Positions 20,863-33,076 of a stretch of 64,000 nucleotides of DNA are shown here, piece after piece. The notes below the pieces were generated by a model. The model was not told the DNA's origin, made no database searches, and saw only the letters and a program-made list of their open reading frames with translations. Source of the stretch: Molanna angustata. Its lineage: Eukaryota; Arthropoda; Insecta; Trichoptera; Molannidae. Both the position numbers and the translations under genes were made by a program. Where the stretch lies: assembly GCA_963576475.1 (NCBI GenBank), contig OY754969.1:26178958-26242957 (forward strand), in the 5' to 3' direction. Every line of letters begins with the position of its first letter. Within the stretch, counting starts at the first letter, position 1.

Positions 20863-22518
20863 AATTTTACTCGTCCAAAAAGATTGTCATTTTTTCTGCA
20901 TTTTATAATTTCGTGCTCTCACTCTTTATATAATCTAATGTGATTATCTAGTTTGTTTTTACTTCAAAATACGGTATTTTCATTTTGAATTTCCCAAAAT
21001 AGAGATAAAATTATACCATCATAAATGATAGGGTTATGGCATTTATGATATTTCCCGCCATGTCATGATTTTCAGCGCCACACTTTTCTGTCCCGGCAAA
21101 CATTCGATGCATTTTGAGGACGCGCGAGGTAACTCCTCTCATGCTTTTGGATATATAGAAGCGAAATAAAAGGTTTGTTGTCGTTTATTGAACGACTGCC
21201 ACGAGAGAACACTAGCGTCTACAATCCGCATTCACCTGTTTCCGGTTTAGTACGTCAAAGTTTCCGGTTGGCTCTCAAATTGGTTGAGATCTCGTAGTAT
21301 TAAGTCAAATGAGGTGTGAAATTGTAAATTAAATTCGAAAATTAAAAAAATATATAAATTTACTTTATTTATTTATTATTTATTTATTTATTTTATATGT
21401 AGTATTGGATACAACAGCTATTTAAGTTTTATATTACAAAAGAAATAACAAAACAATTATGATTTACTACGCCAATCCATCTATCCATCTATTTACAATT
21501 TGAAGTGTTATTATATGAGATACAGATTGAAAGTGAAAAAAAAATCGCCATGTTGAATAGGAATGGAAGGGTATTAAAGGAAAGGAAAGAAAGGAAGGAA
21601 AAGCAAGGTTTTTTGTTCATAATAAATTATAATTCACGAACTTAAACCTAACATAAGAATGCAGAAATCTATTATCGAATTTCCCACTTTTTATCTATTT
21701 AGACCAAAACAAGTTAATGGCTACTTGAACATAAATTAAACTCTTTACTTGTAATATCAAATACTTTATTTACATAAAGTACATGTTTGTATAATTGAGT
21801 GGATTGCTAACACAAAATTCTATCATTATGACATGTGGGTACTATTAATAATACATTTGATTAACGTGAATCTACGTACTACACGTAAATATAGATTTAT
21901 GTTTGTTTAAAGAAATACGACCGATTCGAATTTCTCGAAAAATATTTGCCTTTTAACCTTTAATAAGGGAGACAGGTTTGTTGGTCGTAAAACTTTTCCT
22001 TTGATAAAATACCGAAGCATTTGATTCCATGTCTGAAAAGTCAACAGTGTTAGTGTAGGTAAGTACCTATGTATGTCTATACATTTCTATAGATATGTTG
22101 GTACAAGCGAAAATATTACCCAAAAATCCTGATCCCTCAGACAGTAAAATATGTTTACGAGAACCGATCAAATTTATTGGTTTATGGTTATTATATTTTA
22201 TCTGACTACAATTTTCGTGGTCGATGACGATATCTCAACAGAAATTTGTGTTTATAACTTTTTAATCTACGAAAACACGCCATTTCCAAATTTGTGTATT
22301 ATTACGTATCCTTATTTTACGCAGTCGGTATTAGGTAAACAACGTGAGTTAAAATCATTTCAATCTGAATATGTGTATAATAAATACCTAATTTGATAGG
22401 AGTAGTGTAACGCAAATTAGTTTAATGCATTGTGATTATATTAGTTTAACCTAAAACATTCCGTTTTCAAATTTACAAAAAATATTAGTTACTGAACCAT
22501 TTTGAACTGAATATATTA
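20863..22518. other. No gene recognised; simple repeats
   Basis: Contains a TTTA-rich tract near 21,361-21,395 and a purine GGAA/GAAA tract at about 21,565-21,610. Short frames (for example 22,151-22,396) show no known motif and I do not call them genes. Confidence 0.4.
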
Positions 22519-23562
22519 ATACTAGTTGCATGTAACACATGAGATCCAACTGTCGATAGCGATAGTATGTATAGTTGAAGAATATGTACCAAACTATAAA
22601 CCCATAGATACAAATTATTGAATATTTTCAGATATTTTGTTTTCTATACAACATATGTAGGTATGTATGTCAAGATAGGATAGTATGGAGGAAGATCCTT
22701 TTTCCTACCCAGAATATGCAAATAGCATGATGGTATGTATGTATGTTTGGAGATGAAGTATCAAACTATTAAGTCTTCTTACATATTGTGTATAGGCGAC
22801 TGCCATACAAAATGTATGAAGCGATGTCGTCACTAAATTCAATTTTTAAAAAAATTGTTAAAAAAAAATTGAGATCTTCTACTACAATGTTAATATTTTT
22901 TATAGAAAATTAAATTATGTAGTTGGGGTGTTTCGGCTTTTTTCGATTATTGTAAAAGTTTTGGAAATATGGGCAGTTAAACTCATAAATTTATCATAAA
23001 AAAAATATTTTTCTTAATAAAAAATGTTTGAGAAACCCTGGAATTTTTTTGAAAAAAATAATTTGAGATTTTGTATTTGTCTATGTTTGTACCAATTTTC
23101 AGCGTTCTAGCGTTTATGGTTTCTGAGATATATGGAAAAATAAAATAAAAATTCAAAAGTTGATAACCCCTGACTGAAACAAAAATTCAAAATTCCGAGT
23201 ATAAAAGTTTTGTAGGCCTGTAACTGTTTATATATTCTGAAATTTTAGGCTCTGTAAATTGAGCGGATCAAAAGTTATAAGGGGGGGACGGACACACAGA
23301 CACACACACACACAGACACACACACAGACACACACACAGACACACACACACACAGACACACGAAATGTTCTACTCCGAATTCTGAGTAAATCCGTGTATG
23401 GAACATATATGCTGCGAAGCCTCTAAGTTGGTGTTTTTTGACTTCAAAGTTGGAAAAGCCGTGAAAAAAGTAGACCTCTCCATACAATTCTCGCGTATTC
23501 TGGCTTGAAACATTGTCGATATGTTAAGAGAACAAAGTTCTCCTGAACAAATCGACAGTTGG
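22519..23562. mobile_element. Second copy of the AACTAGTTGC element, right TIR lost
   Basis: Left TIR 22,521-22,590 and the interior match 8,418-9,475, including an AC/GACAC tract at 23,289-23,362. Similarity stops at ATCGACAGTTGGA, a word also present within the TIR, where the sequence changes to unrelated GAGTCGGAGCC repeats. A deletion or recombination at that shared word would explain this. Confidence 0.75.
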
Positions 23563-23589
23563 ATTAGGGATTTTACGGAGGTGAATATG

Positions 23590-23890
23590 CCGGAACCGGA
23601 GTCGGAGCCGGAGGTTTCAAATCTGATTTATCGGAGTCGGAGCCGGAGGTTTCAAATCTGATTTATCGGAGTCGGAGGCGGAGACGAAGTAGAAGACATA
23701 TTATGTGTTAAGTTGACTTAGAGAAGGCCTAATGAAATAATAGAGACACAATTCAGTAATCAGTATCTTAGTCAGTTAAATATAAATAGTAATACAGTGT
23801 TAAGTTGATTTAGAGACGGCCTAATGAAATATTAGAGAAATAATTCAGTAATCAGTATCTTTAGTCAGTAAAATATAAATGATAATACAG
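23590..23890. repeat. Two adjacent tandem duplications
   Basis: About 23,600-23,690: 2-3 copies of ATCGGAGTCGGAGC plus CGGAGGTTTCAAATCTGATT. 23,705-23,890: two ~92-bp copies starting GTGTTAAGTTGA at 23,705 and 23,797 and carrying AATTCAGTAATCAGTATCTT. Confidence 0.8.
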
Positions 23891-23893
23891 TCG

Positions 23894-24200
23894 TGAGTGT
23901 GAGAGGATTTCCCGGGCGACAAGTCAAATATTATACGTACGGGTTCTGGCTTCGGTCGCTCGCTACGTTTCAACCTTCGTTATAAACTCCGATTCAAAAT
24001 TATCGGAGAATTAGGTTAAAGATTAAAATTGACATAATATGTTAATTTACACAAAAATTAATCACAATTTCATACTAAACTTTAATGATAAGGTTTTTTA
24101 TGATTGAATGTAGATTACGATTATATTATTAGCGAGTCATGATTTATACATTTTTTTTTTTATTTATTTGAAAAAATGGGCAACGTACAATAATATTTTT
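23894..24200. other. No recognisable feature
   Basis: Short mixed interval. It contains a CGAGTCATGATTTATAC stretch but no identified gene. Confidence 0.35.
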
Positions 24201-24873
24201 TTAAACAAATATAAAAGATAAGAATAGCAACATAAGTAATTGTAACTTAATCAGCCCACCTTTGATTTCATGGTGCATTGTACTCACTATTGGTAACAAA
24301 AAAAATTTATTATTCCTGTCTAACGTGGCTCCTGAAAAGAGTCCTGGACATACAGAATATTTCCACGGACCTGATCTTTTCCAAATTATTATACGTGGTA
24401 AGGCATCGGTACAATGGCGAATTTTGAGCGGCATAAGTATTTTTTTTTTGTCTAAAAAGAACGTTGAGGTGTGTCTTGTTCGTCTGTTTGGTATGTTGAA
24501 GTTAATAATTTTCAGAAGGTCTGTACAGTCAATATTGAAGTTTATTATGTCATAAAGGTACATTAAGTCTGAGGTCCTTCGTCTTGTCTGTAAAGTCTGC
24601 AATTCATGTTTGTAGTTATTACCAAATTTGTACTTCTTTCACATGTGTGAATGGTTTGCATACTCTCATCAGGAATCCCAACATTTTATAAGCTTTCAGT
24701 GTAATTGTGTCAATGTGTTTGTCAAATAAAAGTTTACTGTCCAGTTGTATACCTAAGTCTCTACAGTCTGATTTCTTATCAATCATCTCCCTATTGATTT
24801 TGTATGTGTATTGTATTGTACTCTTTTTCCTAGAGAATGTAATGGAGTGACATTTTTTTACATTTAGTAACAG
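24201..24873 (-). pseudogene. LINE (Jockey/CR1-like) RT fragment in two pieces
   Basis: The minus strand at 24,619-24,873 encodes an 84-residue piece of RT past the YADD box (NVKKCHSITFSRKK, DLGIQLDSKLLFDKHID, KAYKMLGFLMRV), ending in a stop. After a deletion the C-terminal part continues in 24,201-24,602 (RRTSDLMYLYDIINFNIDC..., RTRHTSTF). Related C-termini occur at 36,492-36,960. The catalytic part is missing and the middle is deleted, so it is inactive. Confidence 0.75.
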
Positions 24874-24892
24874 CTTATTCGAGACACAATAA

Positions 24893-24942
24893 GAAGTTAG
24901 TCAAAAGTTAGTTAGAAGTTAGTTAGAAGTTAGTTTTTTTTA
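24893..24942. repeat. AGTTAG-rich short tandem repeat
   Basis: AGAAGTTAGTT recurs several times at ~12-bp spacing. Confidence 0.7.
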
Positions 24943-25107
24943 ATATTAAGAAGAGATAAGAACGTATTAAGAATGTGTCATGAGTGGCCCTTCTGCGGGC
25001 CTATTCCGGTTCTTTTATCGCGGCAATATACACAAGTTTTTACGCTACATGTGTGTCTTATAGCAGATCGTTATTATGTTTTCCGCGGATACTAGCCCTC
25101 GTAAACT

Positions 25108-25345
25108 TCGGCGCATTATGTCGGCCTTCGTGGCTCAGTTGGTTAGATATCTGACTGCTGAGCCAAAGGTCCCGGGTTCGATTCCCGGTGGAGACACAGT
25201 TTTTAATTGTGTTTTCAGTCTGGATCTGCGAGACGATTAATATCGTAAGTCACCAGAATGTGGCAACTTGTTATTGGGTGCGTGTTTAATTAATATTTGA
25301 CATAGTACCTGTTAGTTGCCCGAGAAACAATATTAAATAAATAAA
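25108..25345 (+). mobile_element. tRNA-derived SINE
   Basis: The head has a Pol III A-box-like TGGCTCAGTTGG (from 25,130) and a B-box GGTTCGATTCC with a perfect CCGGG/CCCGG T-stem. The acceptor stem does not pair, so this is not a functional tRNA. The body GGAGACACAGTTTTT, then GAGACGAT and ACCTGTTAGTTGCC, is shared with the copy at 31,170-31,365. The tail is A/T-rich (AATAAATAAA). Confidence 0.75.
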
Positions 25346-26390
25346 AAAATTAAATAAATGTCCAAAATTAAATTTAAAAAAATATTACCTATGTCAAATG
25401 TTAAAAATGATTAGTGCTATGCGAAGAAAAAAATTTATCAGATAAAATAATAAGATTCTTGAAATCGAACGTCCCACGTTTGTACCTACACATATATGCA
25501 TGTATATGCATGGAATATTTTTTTTTTGGGGCGAAATACTTAAAATAATAAATAAGCAACGATATTATGCCATGTATTACAAATTCCATAAAATCGGGTG
25601 GTATATTGTTTATGGACGACCATTTTAATCCTAAATGGGTGTTTTTTCATATCTTAAGGAAATTTCTGGAATATTTTCTGCAATAATAATAAACAGTATG
25701 TACATATGTAATATCAGTAAAGACTCATGAGAGAAAAAAATTGTTATTCTTGACAGCAGTGTTTACTGAATATTCGTCGCATTTTTCATAAATTAAGCTA
25801 AAATTGTAGGTAGATACCTACTTAAATTAAATAATGTCTAGCTTGATTTTATAATAATAGTATAGTTTCATTGGATTGCAGTCCTTTCTAATAAATCCAA
25901 TTTGATTATTTCTGTTTTATATGTGAAGAGTTCATACGTCTGGTCGGTATATTTTTTTTTATCCAAGACTTGTAAAATATTTTGCTAAAGCGGTAAGCTT
26001 TACGCGCAATACTAAAATAATAAGTACATCGCGATAACGTTATGATTAGTCGCCGCGTTTTATCATCGTATGTATTTATTATTCAAATTCCATAATCTCG
26101 GAAGATGTTCGCAGAATATGATAGGCTTTCTCAAAATTTCATTGTTTGTACCAAGTTTATTTTCAATAATATGAATTGTTTGTGTTAAATCATAAAATCA
26201 TAGAATTCGATACATTAGTACCTAACTTATACGTAGGGCACACTGAAAGATTCCGAAATCGGTCACTTACATAATCTTTTTTAAAAAAATAATTACAGTA
26301 TTTTGAAACCTAACTTTTTGATTGTAGAATACAGTTAAAGCGATTGGTGAGTAGGTGAATATCAAATCAAGGAGATTTGATACGGTTAGT
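25346..26390. other. No recognisable feature
   Basis: AT-rich sequence with no supported gene or repeat. Confidence 0.4.
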
Positions 26391-27300
26391 TTTAAGATAC
26401 ACAAGCAGTGGTAGAGAGAATGAAAATAAAGAAAGGGTTCAACTTAAAACGAATATATTGATCACAAATAATTAACAGTTTACACACAGGTAAATTTACA
26501 ATCAATAATACAATAATACGCGTACAGAGAAACTTTCTCACAATGAGTAGATATGTTAGATAAATCGATACGGTACAATAAAAAGCGAGTAAGTAAGTAA
26601 GCAAAACGTAGTGAGCCGAATAATGACGATGAAGAAACGATGTGACCGAGTGTTGAAGTATCATCGTGCTCGCGGGGTCGAGAGACGAAGTGACGACGTG
26701 CTCGCGGGGTCGAGAAGCGACGGGTACTCGCGTAGTGAAGTGACATCGTGTACAGGCGTACGCTCCGTTATATAGTGCTGGTGTTAAGAGTGGCAAGTTC
26801 GATGTCCGCGAACTCTCTCGAATCTTTTGTCGTATTATCATACCGCTGTTGTGGCTTATTGTCACACGCTCGACACCGAGGGCGATGAACAAATATTTTT
26901 GCTGTCACTAGCGCGCGCGCGACAGAAATTTCTGGAAGTGGTCTGCCACACAGTAAAGAGCGGTGTGTGAGGTTCAATGTCAATGTGTGGTGAGGTTGCT
27001 GTAAATCACCTACACGAGTACTAAGGGGAAGGGTAGCCCTCGCCATGACTGGTGGACCATGTCCCGCTCGGCGGTAGCTGGCCACGCTGATAATTCAGTA
27101 TAGCTGACATCGCGCTTGGCGTGGAAATCGAAGAACTGAAAGTACTGTCAATGTGAGGTGAAGGCACGCTGTCGAGTCGCCTGTTACCGAGCACTGCTGA
27201 GACGGGAGACCCTCGCCATGACTGGCGGGCCTCCACGTTTGTGGTTGAACTTTTAGGGGTAGTGGTATGAAATATGCTTCTTATTTCGTCCAATGAGCAA
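26391..27300 (-). other. GC-richer block, possible LTR plus retroelement fragment
   Basis: On the minus strand a TATATAAC box near 26,770-26,777 is followed by a transcript-like leader (repeated CTCGACCCCGCGAGCACG near 26,660-26,720) and an AATAAA-poor AT-rich end. This layout resembles an LTR. The region to its right (26,930-27,293) contains an internal direct repeat (CCCTCGCCATGACTGG at about 27,034 and 27,212) and Ser/Thr-rich open frames without recognised domains. No second LTR was found in the window. It could instead be a promoter or exon region of an unrelated gene. Confidence 0.3.
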
Positions 27301-27814
27301 TCGCTCCGGGGATGAATAGAGCTACAAGCTCTGAAACGTTCCCAATGAAGTGGGGTAGGAGACTGCGAAATTATATCCGTAGAATACAGTTTGTTTTATC
27401 AAATTGCCTTTTGTTTCTACATTGTTTTGTTTCTAAGTCTCCATAACCACAGATTTATCTCGTAAAAAAGATGTAGTATGATTTTCTACGATTTAAAATG
27501 TCATTAGACAGCTCTGTAGAGCCTCGCTTTAATGTGTGATCCTTCACTTTATGATAGAGCTCCATAATCACCATAGAATTATATATTTTTTTCATCATAA
27601 TTATATGTAATTAAAAGCTGGTTTGCAGAATTTTAGCGCGATCGTGTCAATCTCAATGACGAATTTCATTATGGTTACCATATCAACCGCTGTCAACATT
27701 ATGGTTACCATATCAACCGCTGTCAACAACAAAAACATCGATGCTGTGCTCCGTACGATTGTAGCAGGCAAGCATGTGACCATGAGATTTGGGCATTCTT
27801 GGGCTTAGGCATAA
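27301..27814. other. No gene; one 30-bp tandem duplication
   Basis: 27,668-27,697 and 27,698-27,727 are exact copies of ATTATGGTTACCATATCAAC plus CGCTGTCAAC. Otherwise nothing is recognised. Confidence 0.6.
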
Positions 27815-28300
27815 TTAAAGAGGACATATAACGCTAAACTTAGTGACTGAAAACATGCTATATTAAAACCGCCCAATGCAATATGAAGTTACGCGTTAGT
27901 AAGGGTAAATATCGCATACGTTAAAAAAGGTTTATACGTGATTTAAATTATCGGAAACCCCAAATTTGTTGACTTTTTGCATTTTAAGAACAAACCTTAC
28001 TTGAAATGTAAAAACTTTATCGCTCATTCACTTTGATTTTATGCACTCTTTAAGCACAAAAAAGATTTATTTCTCTACGACACATGGTAATGGAGTAATT
28101 TAAAAAAAAAGCTGTAAAAAGGATATTTTTAATAATTTATTTATGGGAATTTAGGCTGAATTTTAAAATTGTGAGACGAACATTCACTAGAGAAATGTTG
28201 AAAAGACTTACATATACTATTATTTCTAGGAACACACTGTTTGACATATTTGAGGGATTTGGTTTGAAATTGAGGTGTTTAGGTTTATATGGCCCCTTAA
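27815..28300. mobile_element. TTAA-flanked MITE, copy 1
   Basis: TTAA, then AGAGGACATATAACGCTAAA at the left; GGTTTATATGGCCCCTTAA at the right. The interior matches the opposite-orientation copy at 37,282-37,731 (GTGACTGAAAACATG, GTTACGCGTTAGTAAGGGTA, CATTTCTCTAGTGAA in the other sense). TTAA at both tips suggests a piggyBac-type target site. Non-coding. Confidence 0.8.
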
Positions 28301-29096
28301 GTAACGGTGAAAATAACAGACCAACGAACGCATAGAATAAGGCGAAAATAACAGACCAACGAACTGTATACCTAAGAAATAAGTTCAATCTATCTGGTTA
28401 CAATAAAACGTGCAGAATGTCATAGATGATAATATGACATGATATTCCCTCATTTTTGACGAGTACCAACCTAAGTACTAGTTTTAGTAATATTTTGTTT
28501 ATACCAACAATTTCCGGTTGATGCTTTTGGTATCCTGTATCGCCCGATATAGAATACCTACATACTAACGTTTTAAGAACCTCTGCTCTCTTGCCGAATA
28601 AAAAATGCAAAATTGTTTGTACATATGTATGTATACCAACAGACCTACGTATTGCGGAACTGAGGGAGTCCAGATTTCCTCCACATCTTGTCTCCGCCAT
28701 ATTATTTTCGTCTCCACATAACAGACGTTTTTGTTATTTGTTTGACTTTGATTCATTGTTTGTGAAATTGTCCGTAGACTTTTTTATCTCTGCCTCCATT
28801 TTCAGGATTGCGAGATACATACACACCATTTGAACATTTTTGTGAAGGTACTGTTTCAAAAATGGATTTTCCTCTGCTTATCATAATTTTTTTATCAATT
28901 AATTATTACATACATATACTAGTCTATCAATGCCGTTAAAATCCAATATCAATTTTCAAGATATGTTTTTATTTCATAAATGCATATTACACTTGTATGA
29001 CTTGCTGAAAAATAAAAACATATGTATTTTTTAATTTGTCAATACTGGCGGTGTTTAATGTGTAAAACTCCATTATACTAGGTATTTTTTTAATCA
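28301..29096. other. No recognisable feature
   Basis: 28,570-28,830 has overlapping short frames on both strands without known motifs. Confidence 0.4.
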
Positions 29097-29257
29097 AAAT
29101 GATTGTTTCTACATATATATTTCCCTTATAATGGGACGACCGTTTCGGCTGACTAGGCCCTTTTTTCTATGTTTACCAGTTGATAAGGGCTTAGTCAGCC
29201 GAAACGGTCGTCCTATTATAAGGGAAATATATATTATATAGAAACATAATCATTTTT
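29097..29257. mobile_element. Hairpin MITE, ~70-bp arms
   Basis: ATTTCCCTTATAATGGGACG, then ACCGTTTCGGCTGACTA, on the left is mirrored at 29,186-29,233. The flanks AATGATTGTTTCTA/TAGAAACATAATCATT extend the arms. The loop is ~25 bp. Arms match closely except for one-base differences. Confidence 0.85.
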
Positions 29258-29898
29258 TTCTTTCTAAGATTTTACTTTAAATAATTGAAACAACAATGTT
29301 TGCATGTTTTCTTTTCAACTTTTTCAAATCATGTGTAGGAATTGATTTGAATTGATCATAAATTTAAAAAATATGAATATAATACTCATGTAGACAATCA
29401 TTGAAAGAAATTATTTTTTTCTGGTTGCTTTTGTGTTTTCTCTTATTTTCTGTTTGATAACAATGTAAGTATATTTCACAACCCTGAATAATGTTTTGTA
29501 TTATGAACTGCCATTAACATAACTTTATTTTATTTTTCCTTTTTATCTAATGTACCTAATCATTTACAAATTTAATCCTTTTCCCATCCTTTTTTCTTCC
29601 CTTTCTTTCCCTCCAAAGGCATACATACAATAATATCGTTAAAAATATTTTTATTTATTTTTTGTTGTAATGTGCTTATATAATTATTTAATGATCATCA
29701 TCTATGGACAAACGTTATTGGTGTGTTTTTTGTTTATTTGATAGTATATGTTCATTTTGTGTATTTTATAAGGCTGTAGGTAAATAAATATTTGTAATTA
29801 GACTTGATGACAGAATAAGTGGGTAGGTATCTATATAAATTTATGATTTGGTTTGCTAAGTTTGTGAAGAAGTAATAGTGAAAATATAAATATATATT

Positions 29899-30085
29899 TA
29901 TTTAGGAATAAAAATAGATAGAAACCTTAAGTTTAAAACCCAAACAGAACCGTTTGAGAAAATCCATTTATATATTCAGGAATCTCAAAAATATATTATG
30001 TGAAAATTGTTTAAAAATTGTATATTATGCTTTTGTGCACTCTGTCCTTATGTATGGTGTTTCGGGATGGGGTGGTATATTATAG
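29899..30085 (+). pseudogene. LINE RT fragment, frameshifted
   Basis: YLGIKIDRNLKFKTQ is followed, after a frame change near 29,955, by RKSIYIFRNLKNILCENCLK and YAFVHSVLMYGVSGWGG. This is the same domain as in 13,538-14,101 and probably the same LINE family. It is truncated on both sides. Confidence 0.75.
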
Positions 30086-30217
30086 GACGAATCTTTTGCC
30101 TGTTGAAGTTACGCAAATAAGCTAACTCATCAAGAAATTCGTTTTGTTTTTTGATCAGTTTATTTGTTATGATAAATTCAGAATGAGTAAAAAATATCCA
30201 ATACAATAAATTTGATG

Positions 30218-30365
30218 GGTCGATGATGGCAGAGCGGTAAGCGCACTGGGCTAGTAAACCAGTGGTCGCGAGTTCGAATCCTGCCTCGACCGATTTCGTT
30301 CACCTATAGCACAAGTATTTACGCTTTATTTACTTAGGGAATGTAGGAACAAGGACATTCATTTA
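30218..30365 (+). mobile_element. tRNA-Thr-like SINE, copy 1
   Basis: 30,218-30,293 folds roughly as a tRNA with a GGTCGA/TCGACC acceptor, A-box TGGCAGAGCGG, AGT in the anticodon position and B-box AGTTCGAATCC. The T-stem has mismatches. The body TTCACCTATAGCACAAGTAT, then AGGGAATGTAGGAACAAGGA, is shared with the minus-strand copy at 35,740-35,873. That shared tail makes it a SINE rather than a tRNA gene. Confidence 0.75.
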
Positions 30366-31165
30366 AAAAAACTAATAATTTAATTAACATACATAAGTAA
30401 GTTTTTAAAAAAATAAATCCCCTCAATTTCTTCAGTCCCTCCCTACTAGGGTTTCTCAGTTCCCGGGACCCGGGAATAAAAACAAAAAGTTCCCGTGTTT
30501 TCTTGGGAATCGAGAATCTACGAAAAATGCATTATTATTATTTATTTATTTATTATTAATATACAAAACAAATATGTCATACATAAACTGACTAATAACG
30601 CTCTACTAGACAAAAGCCTGTCCTGGGACTGTTATTTTACTTTTTATTTTTGACTGTTCTTTTTTTAAATTCTATTACCTCTAAAAGAACGCCGCGGACG
30701 GCCAACGGACGTACGGACGCAACATTTACATAAACATACAAAAACTCAAATAAAAATCTACGAAATCGTTTGCTTACTATTTAGCAAAATAGGCCAGTAA
30801 ACATGTTTACGCATTTAACGCCTTATATCAGAAAGTCGAATTCTAATTTTAGTAGCTAAATTGCCTGCCACAAATGAAAAAGCTTTTTAGAGCTACTCCA
30901 AATTAGGAGTTCATTTTCCGGAGGCCTCAAATAATTTAAAATCGTTGTTTAATTTTAGCAAACGTTGTCGCTTCAAATTTCAAATATTTGATCTTTAATT
31001 TTCTTTCAACAAATAAATTTTCTTTTTTTTTAAATATTTTTATGTACCTATCATTAATTTAATGGAATTCAATATTTATATATTTGTTTCAACACCACGC
31101 GCTTATTTTTAGTCCTGCGGCCTTATTCTGGACTATCGAATCCCATCCCAAATTTAAATTTCAAC
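30366..31165. other. No recognisable feature
   Basis: AT-rich, with TTATT repeats at about 30,531-30,560. No gene was recognised. Confidence 0.4.
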
Positions 31166-31169
31166 TGGT

Positions 31170-31365
31170 TATATATCTGACTTTTGCGCCAAAGGTTCCG
31201 GGTCCGATTACCGGTGGAGACACAGTTTTTCAGTCGGGATCTGTGAGACGATCAATATCATACCTCAGTCTCCAGAATAAGCCGACTTGTAGCGTGCGTG
31301 TTATATTATTATTCGACATTGTGTACCTACTTGTTAGTTACCTGAAAACAATACAAATAACCTAC
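31170..31365 (+). mobile_element. tRNA-derived SINE, second copy
   Basis: GCCAAAGGTTCCGGGTCCGA and GGTGGAGACACAGTTTTTCA, then GTGAGACGAT, align with 25,150-25,240. The A-box half is truncated, so the copy is 5'-incomplete. Confidence 0.7.
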
Positions 31366-31815
31366 CTTTACAATTGAGAATAACGCGGTAGGTATGTTCT
31401 AAACGAAATTATAATTAGAATGTACGCTTATAATGGAGAAGGCGGCAGGTGAATTGAAATCGGATCTGGAATATATTTATTTACGAAAGTATAGGGCCGC
31501 TGGTGTGTTTCGAATTATTTTAGCATTCACCACTGCTTTGCTACATGTGAGAATTATTTTTTGGATATTTTCGTATTTTAATGAAGTTGTTCGTTGATAT
31601 AGGACCCCTTCAGAGGCGCGCAACCGTCTGCCCCGCGTGCTGCGCTGCCCTGGATGTCCTTTGGCGCCCGGGCCGATGACGCTCCCCTGGCGATAGCGTG
31701 ACACCATCTCGCACAACGGACCAGGTATAAATTTATATACATTTTCTTATTTATCATTAGAACTTAGAAAAATCCATGATATTTTATTTATCTGGTATTA
31801 TATCAAATATTTTTC
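31366..31815. other. No recognisable feature
   Basis: A GC-richer patch at about 31,610-31,700 carries a short minus-strand frame with no known motif. Confidence 0.35.
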
Positions 31816-31823
31816 GTCTAAAT

Positions 31824-33068
31824 CAGAGGTTCCCAAACTTTTTTTTCTCGTAGACCACATTCAAAATTCTACTAGTTTCGGTGGACCCCCTTCTGCTAAA
31901 TTTCTACCATCTTCCCAAAACTCGTCAAAATATGTGAAGATTTGATTTAACAATACCCCCTATTCAGTAACTATTGTAACTAAAATAGGAACGTATTAAA
32001 ATTGTAGATTTTAGATTTACGATCTTATTTCAGTGTTATGAACTATCAACTTGGACTACGTGACAAGACACATGAAACGCTTGAATGCTTCCTCTAATTC
32101 GTCACTCAATTCAATTTTCGTAAAATTGAATTTAGTGACATCGTTTCATACAATTTGTAAGGCAGTACACATTGCACACTACCCCCTATTCTGTATCTAT
32201 TGTAACTAAAATAGGAACGTTATAAAATTGTAGATTTTAGATTTACGGTCTTATTTCAGCCTTATTAAATATCAAATTGGTCTAAATACAATAGGAACGT
32301 ACCTATATTGGCCGGAACGTTCTTAAAAGTAACCGAATTAGACGTATTTTGAATAATTATTAAAATTTCATCATTTTCATAATTATTCATAATACCTCTA
32401 ATTCAGTAACTTTTTAAGAACGTTCCGGCTAAAATGGGTGCGTTCCAATTCCATTTAGTCCAAGTTGATATTTTATAACGCTGAAATAAGAACGTAAATC
32501 TAAAATCTACAATTTTAGTACGTTCCTATTTTAGGTACAACAGTTACTGAATAGGGGGCAATGTAAATTTGCGTCGCAGCTGAGATCCAACCCTAAATTC
32601 GGAATGGCAAACAAAAGAAAATTTAAGGGAGGTTTAAAATAAAGGAAATTTATGGAAAATAAAGAGGCTATCTGATTCATATGCCGGCCTAACTGAAAAA
32701 AAAATTCATACCCTTGGACCAAAAGTAAAAGCAAAAAAAAATGCAATTTCTTTTTATTGCGTTATGGCGCTATGTGTTAAAATTTAGAAAAAAATCTTAA
32801 AATAAGAATCTTAAAGCTTAAAAATGCTATTTTTAGTCTTAAAACGACCATTTTTCACCGGAATACAGCCTGTCAAAAATCACCAAAAAAATAGTAATCT
32901 TTTTGCTCCCTTAATTTTTAAGTAATGTATTATCTACATTGATAGGTGAAGCCAAGCCAATAATTGTTCAACTTGTGGACCTCCATTTTTATTTCACGCC
33001 AACGTAGAACCCCGTCGAGTCTCCCGTGGACCCCTGGGGGTCCACCTGGACCACTTTGGTAATCACTG
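31824..33068. mobile_element. hAT-like non-autonomous element with 8-bp TSD
   Basis: The termini CAGAGGTTCCCAAACTTT and, inverted, ACTTTGGTAATCACTG match the hAT pattern. The 8-bp GTCTAAAT lies on both sides (31,816-31,823 and 33,069-33,076), the TSD length of hAT. Subterminal GTAGACCAC and GTGGACC motifs are also inverted. No transposase frame is present. A second inverted-repeat unit is nested inside. Confidence 0.9.
31955..32559. mobile_element. Nested inverted-repeat element
   Basis: CCCCCTATTCAGTAACTATT, then GTAACTAAAATAGGAACGTA, on the left is mirrored by CAGTTACTGAATAGGGGG on the right (about 32,540-32,558). Arms extend ~90 bp, through GTAGATTTTAGATTTACG. A direct extra copy of the left arm sits at 32,181-32,290. 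It lies inside the hAT-like element. Confidence 0.7.
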
Positions 33069-33076
33069 GTCTAAAT

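Noticed and set aside
25120..25196. Functional tRNA gene
   Set aside because: A- and B-boxes and the T-stem are good, but the acceptor stem does not pair and the sequence continues into a body shared with 31,170-31,365, so it is a SINE head.
30218..30293. Functional tRNA-Thr gene
   Set aside because: Near-cloverleaf with AGT, but the T-stem has mismatches and the downstream body is shared with a second copy, indicating a SINE.
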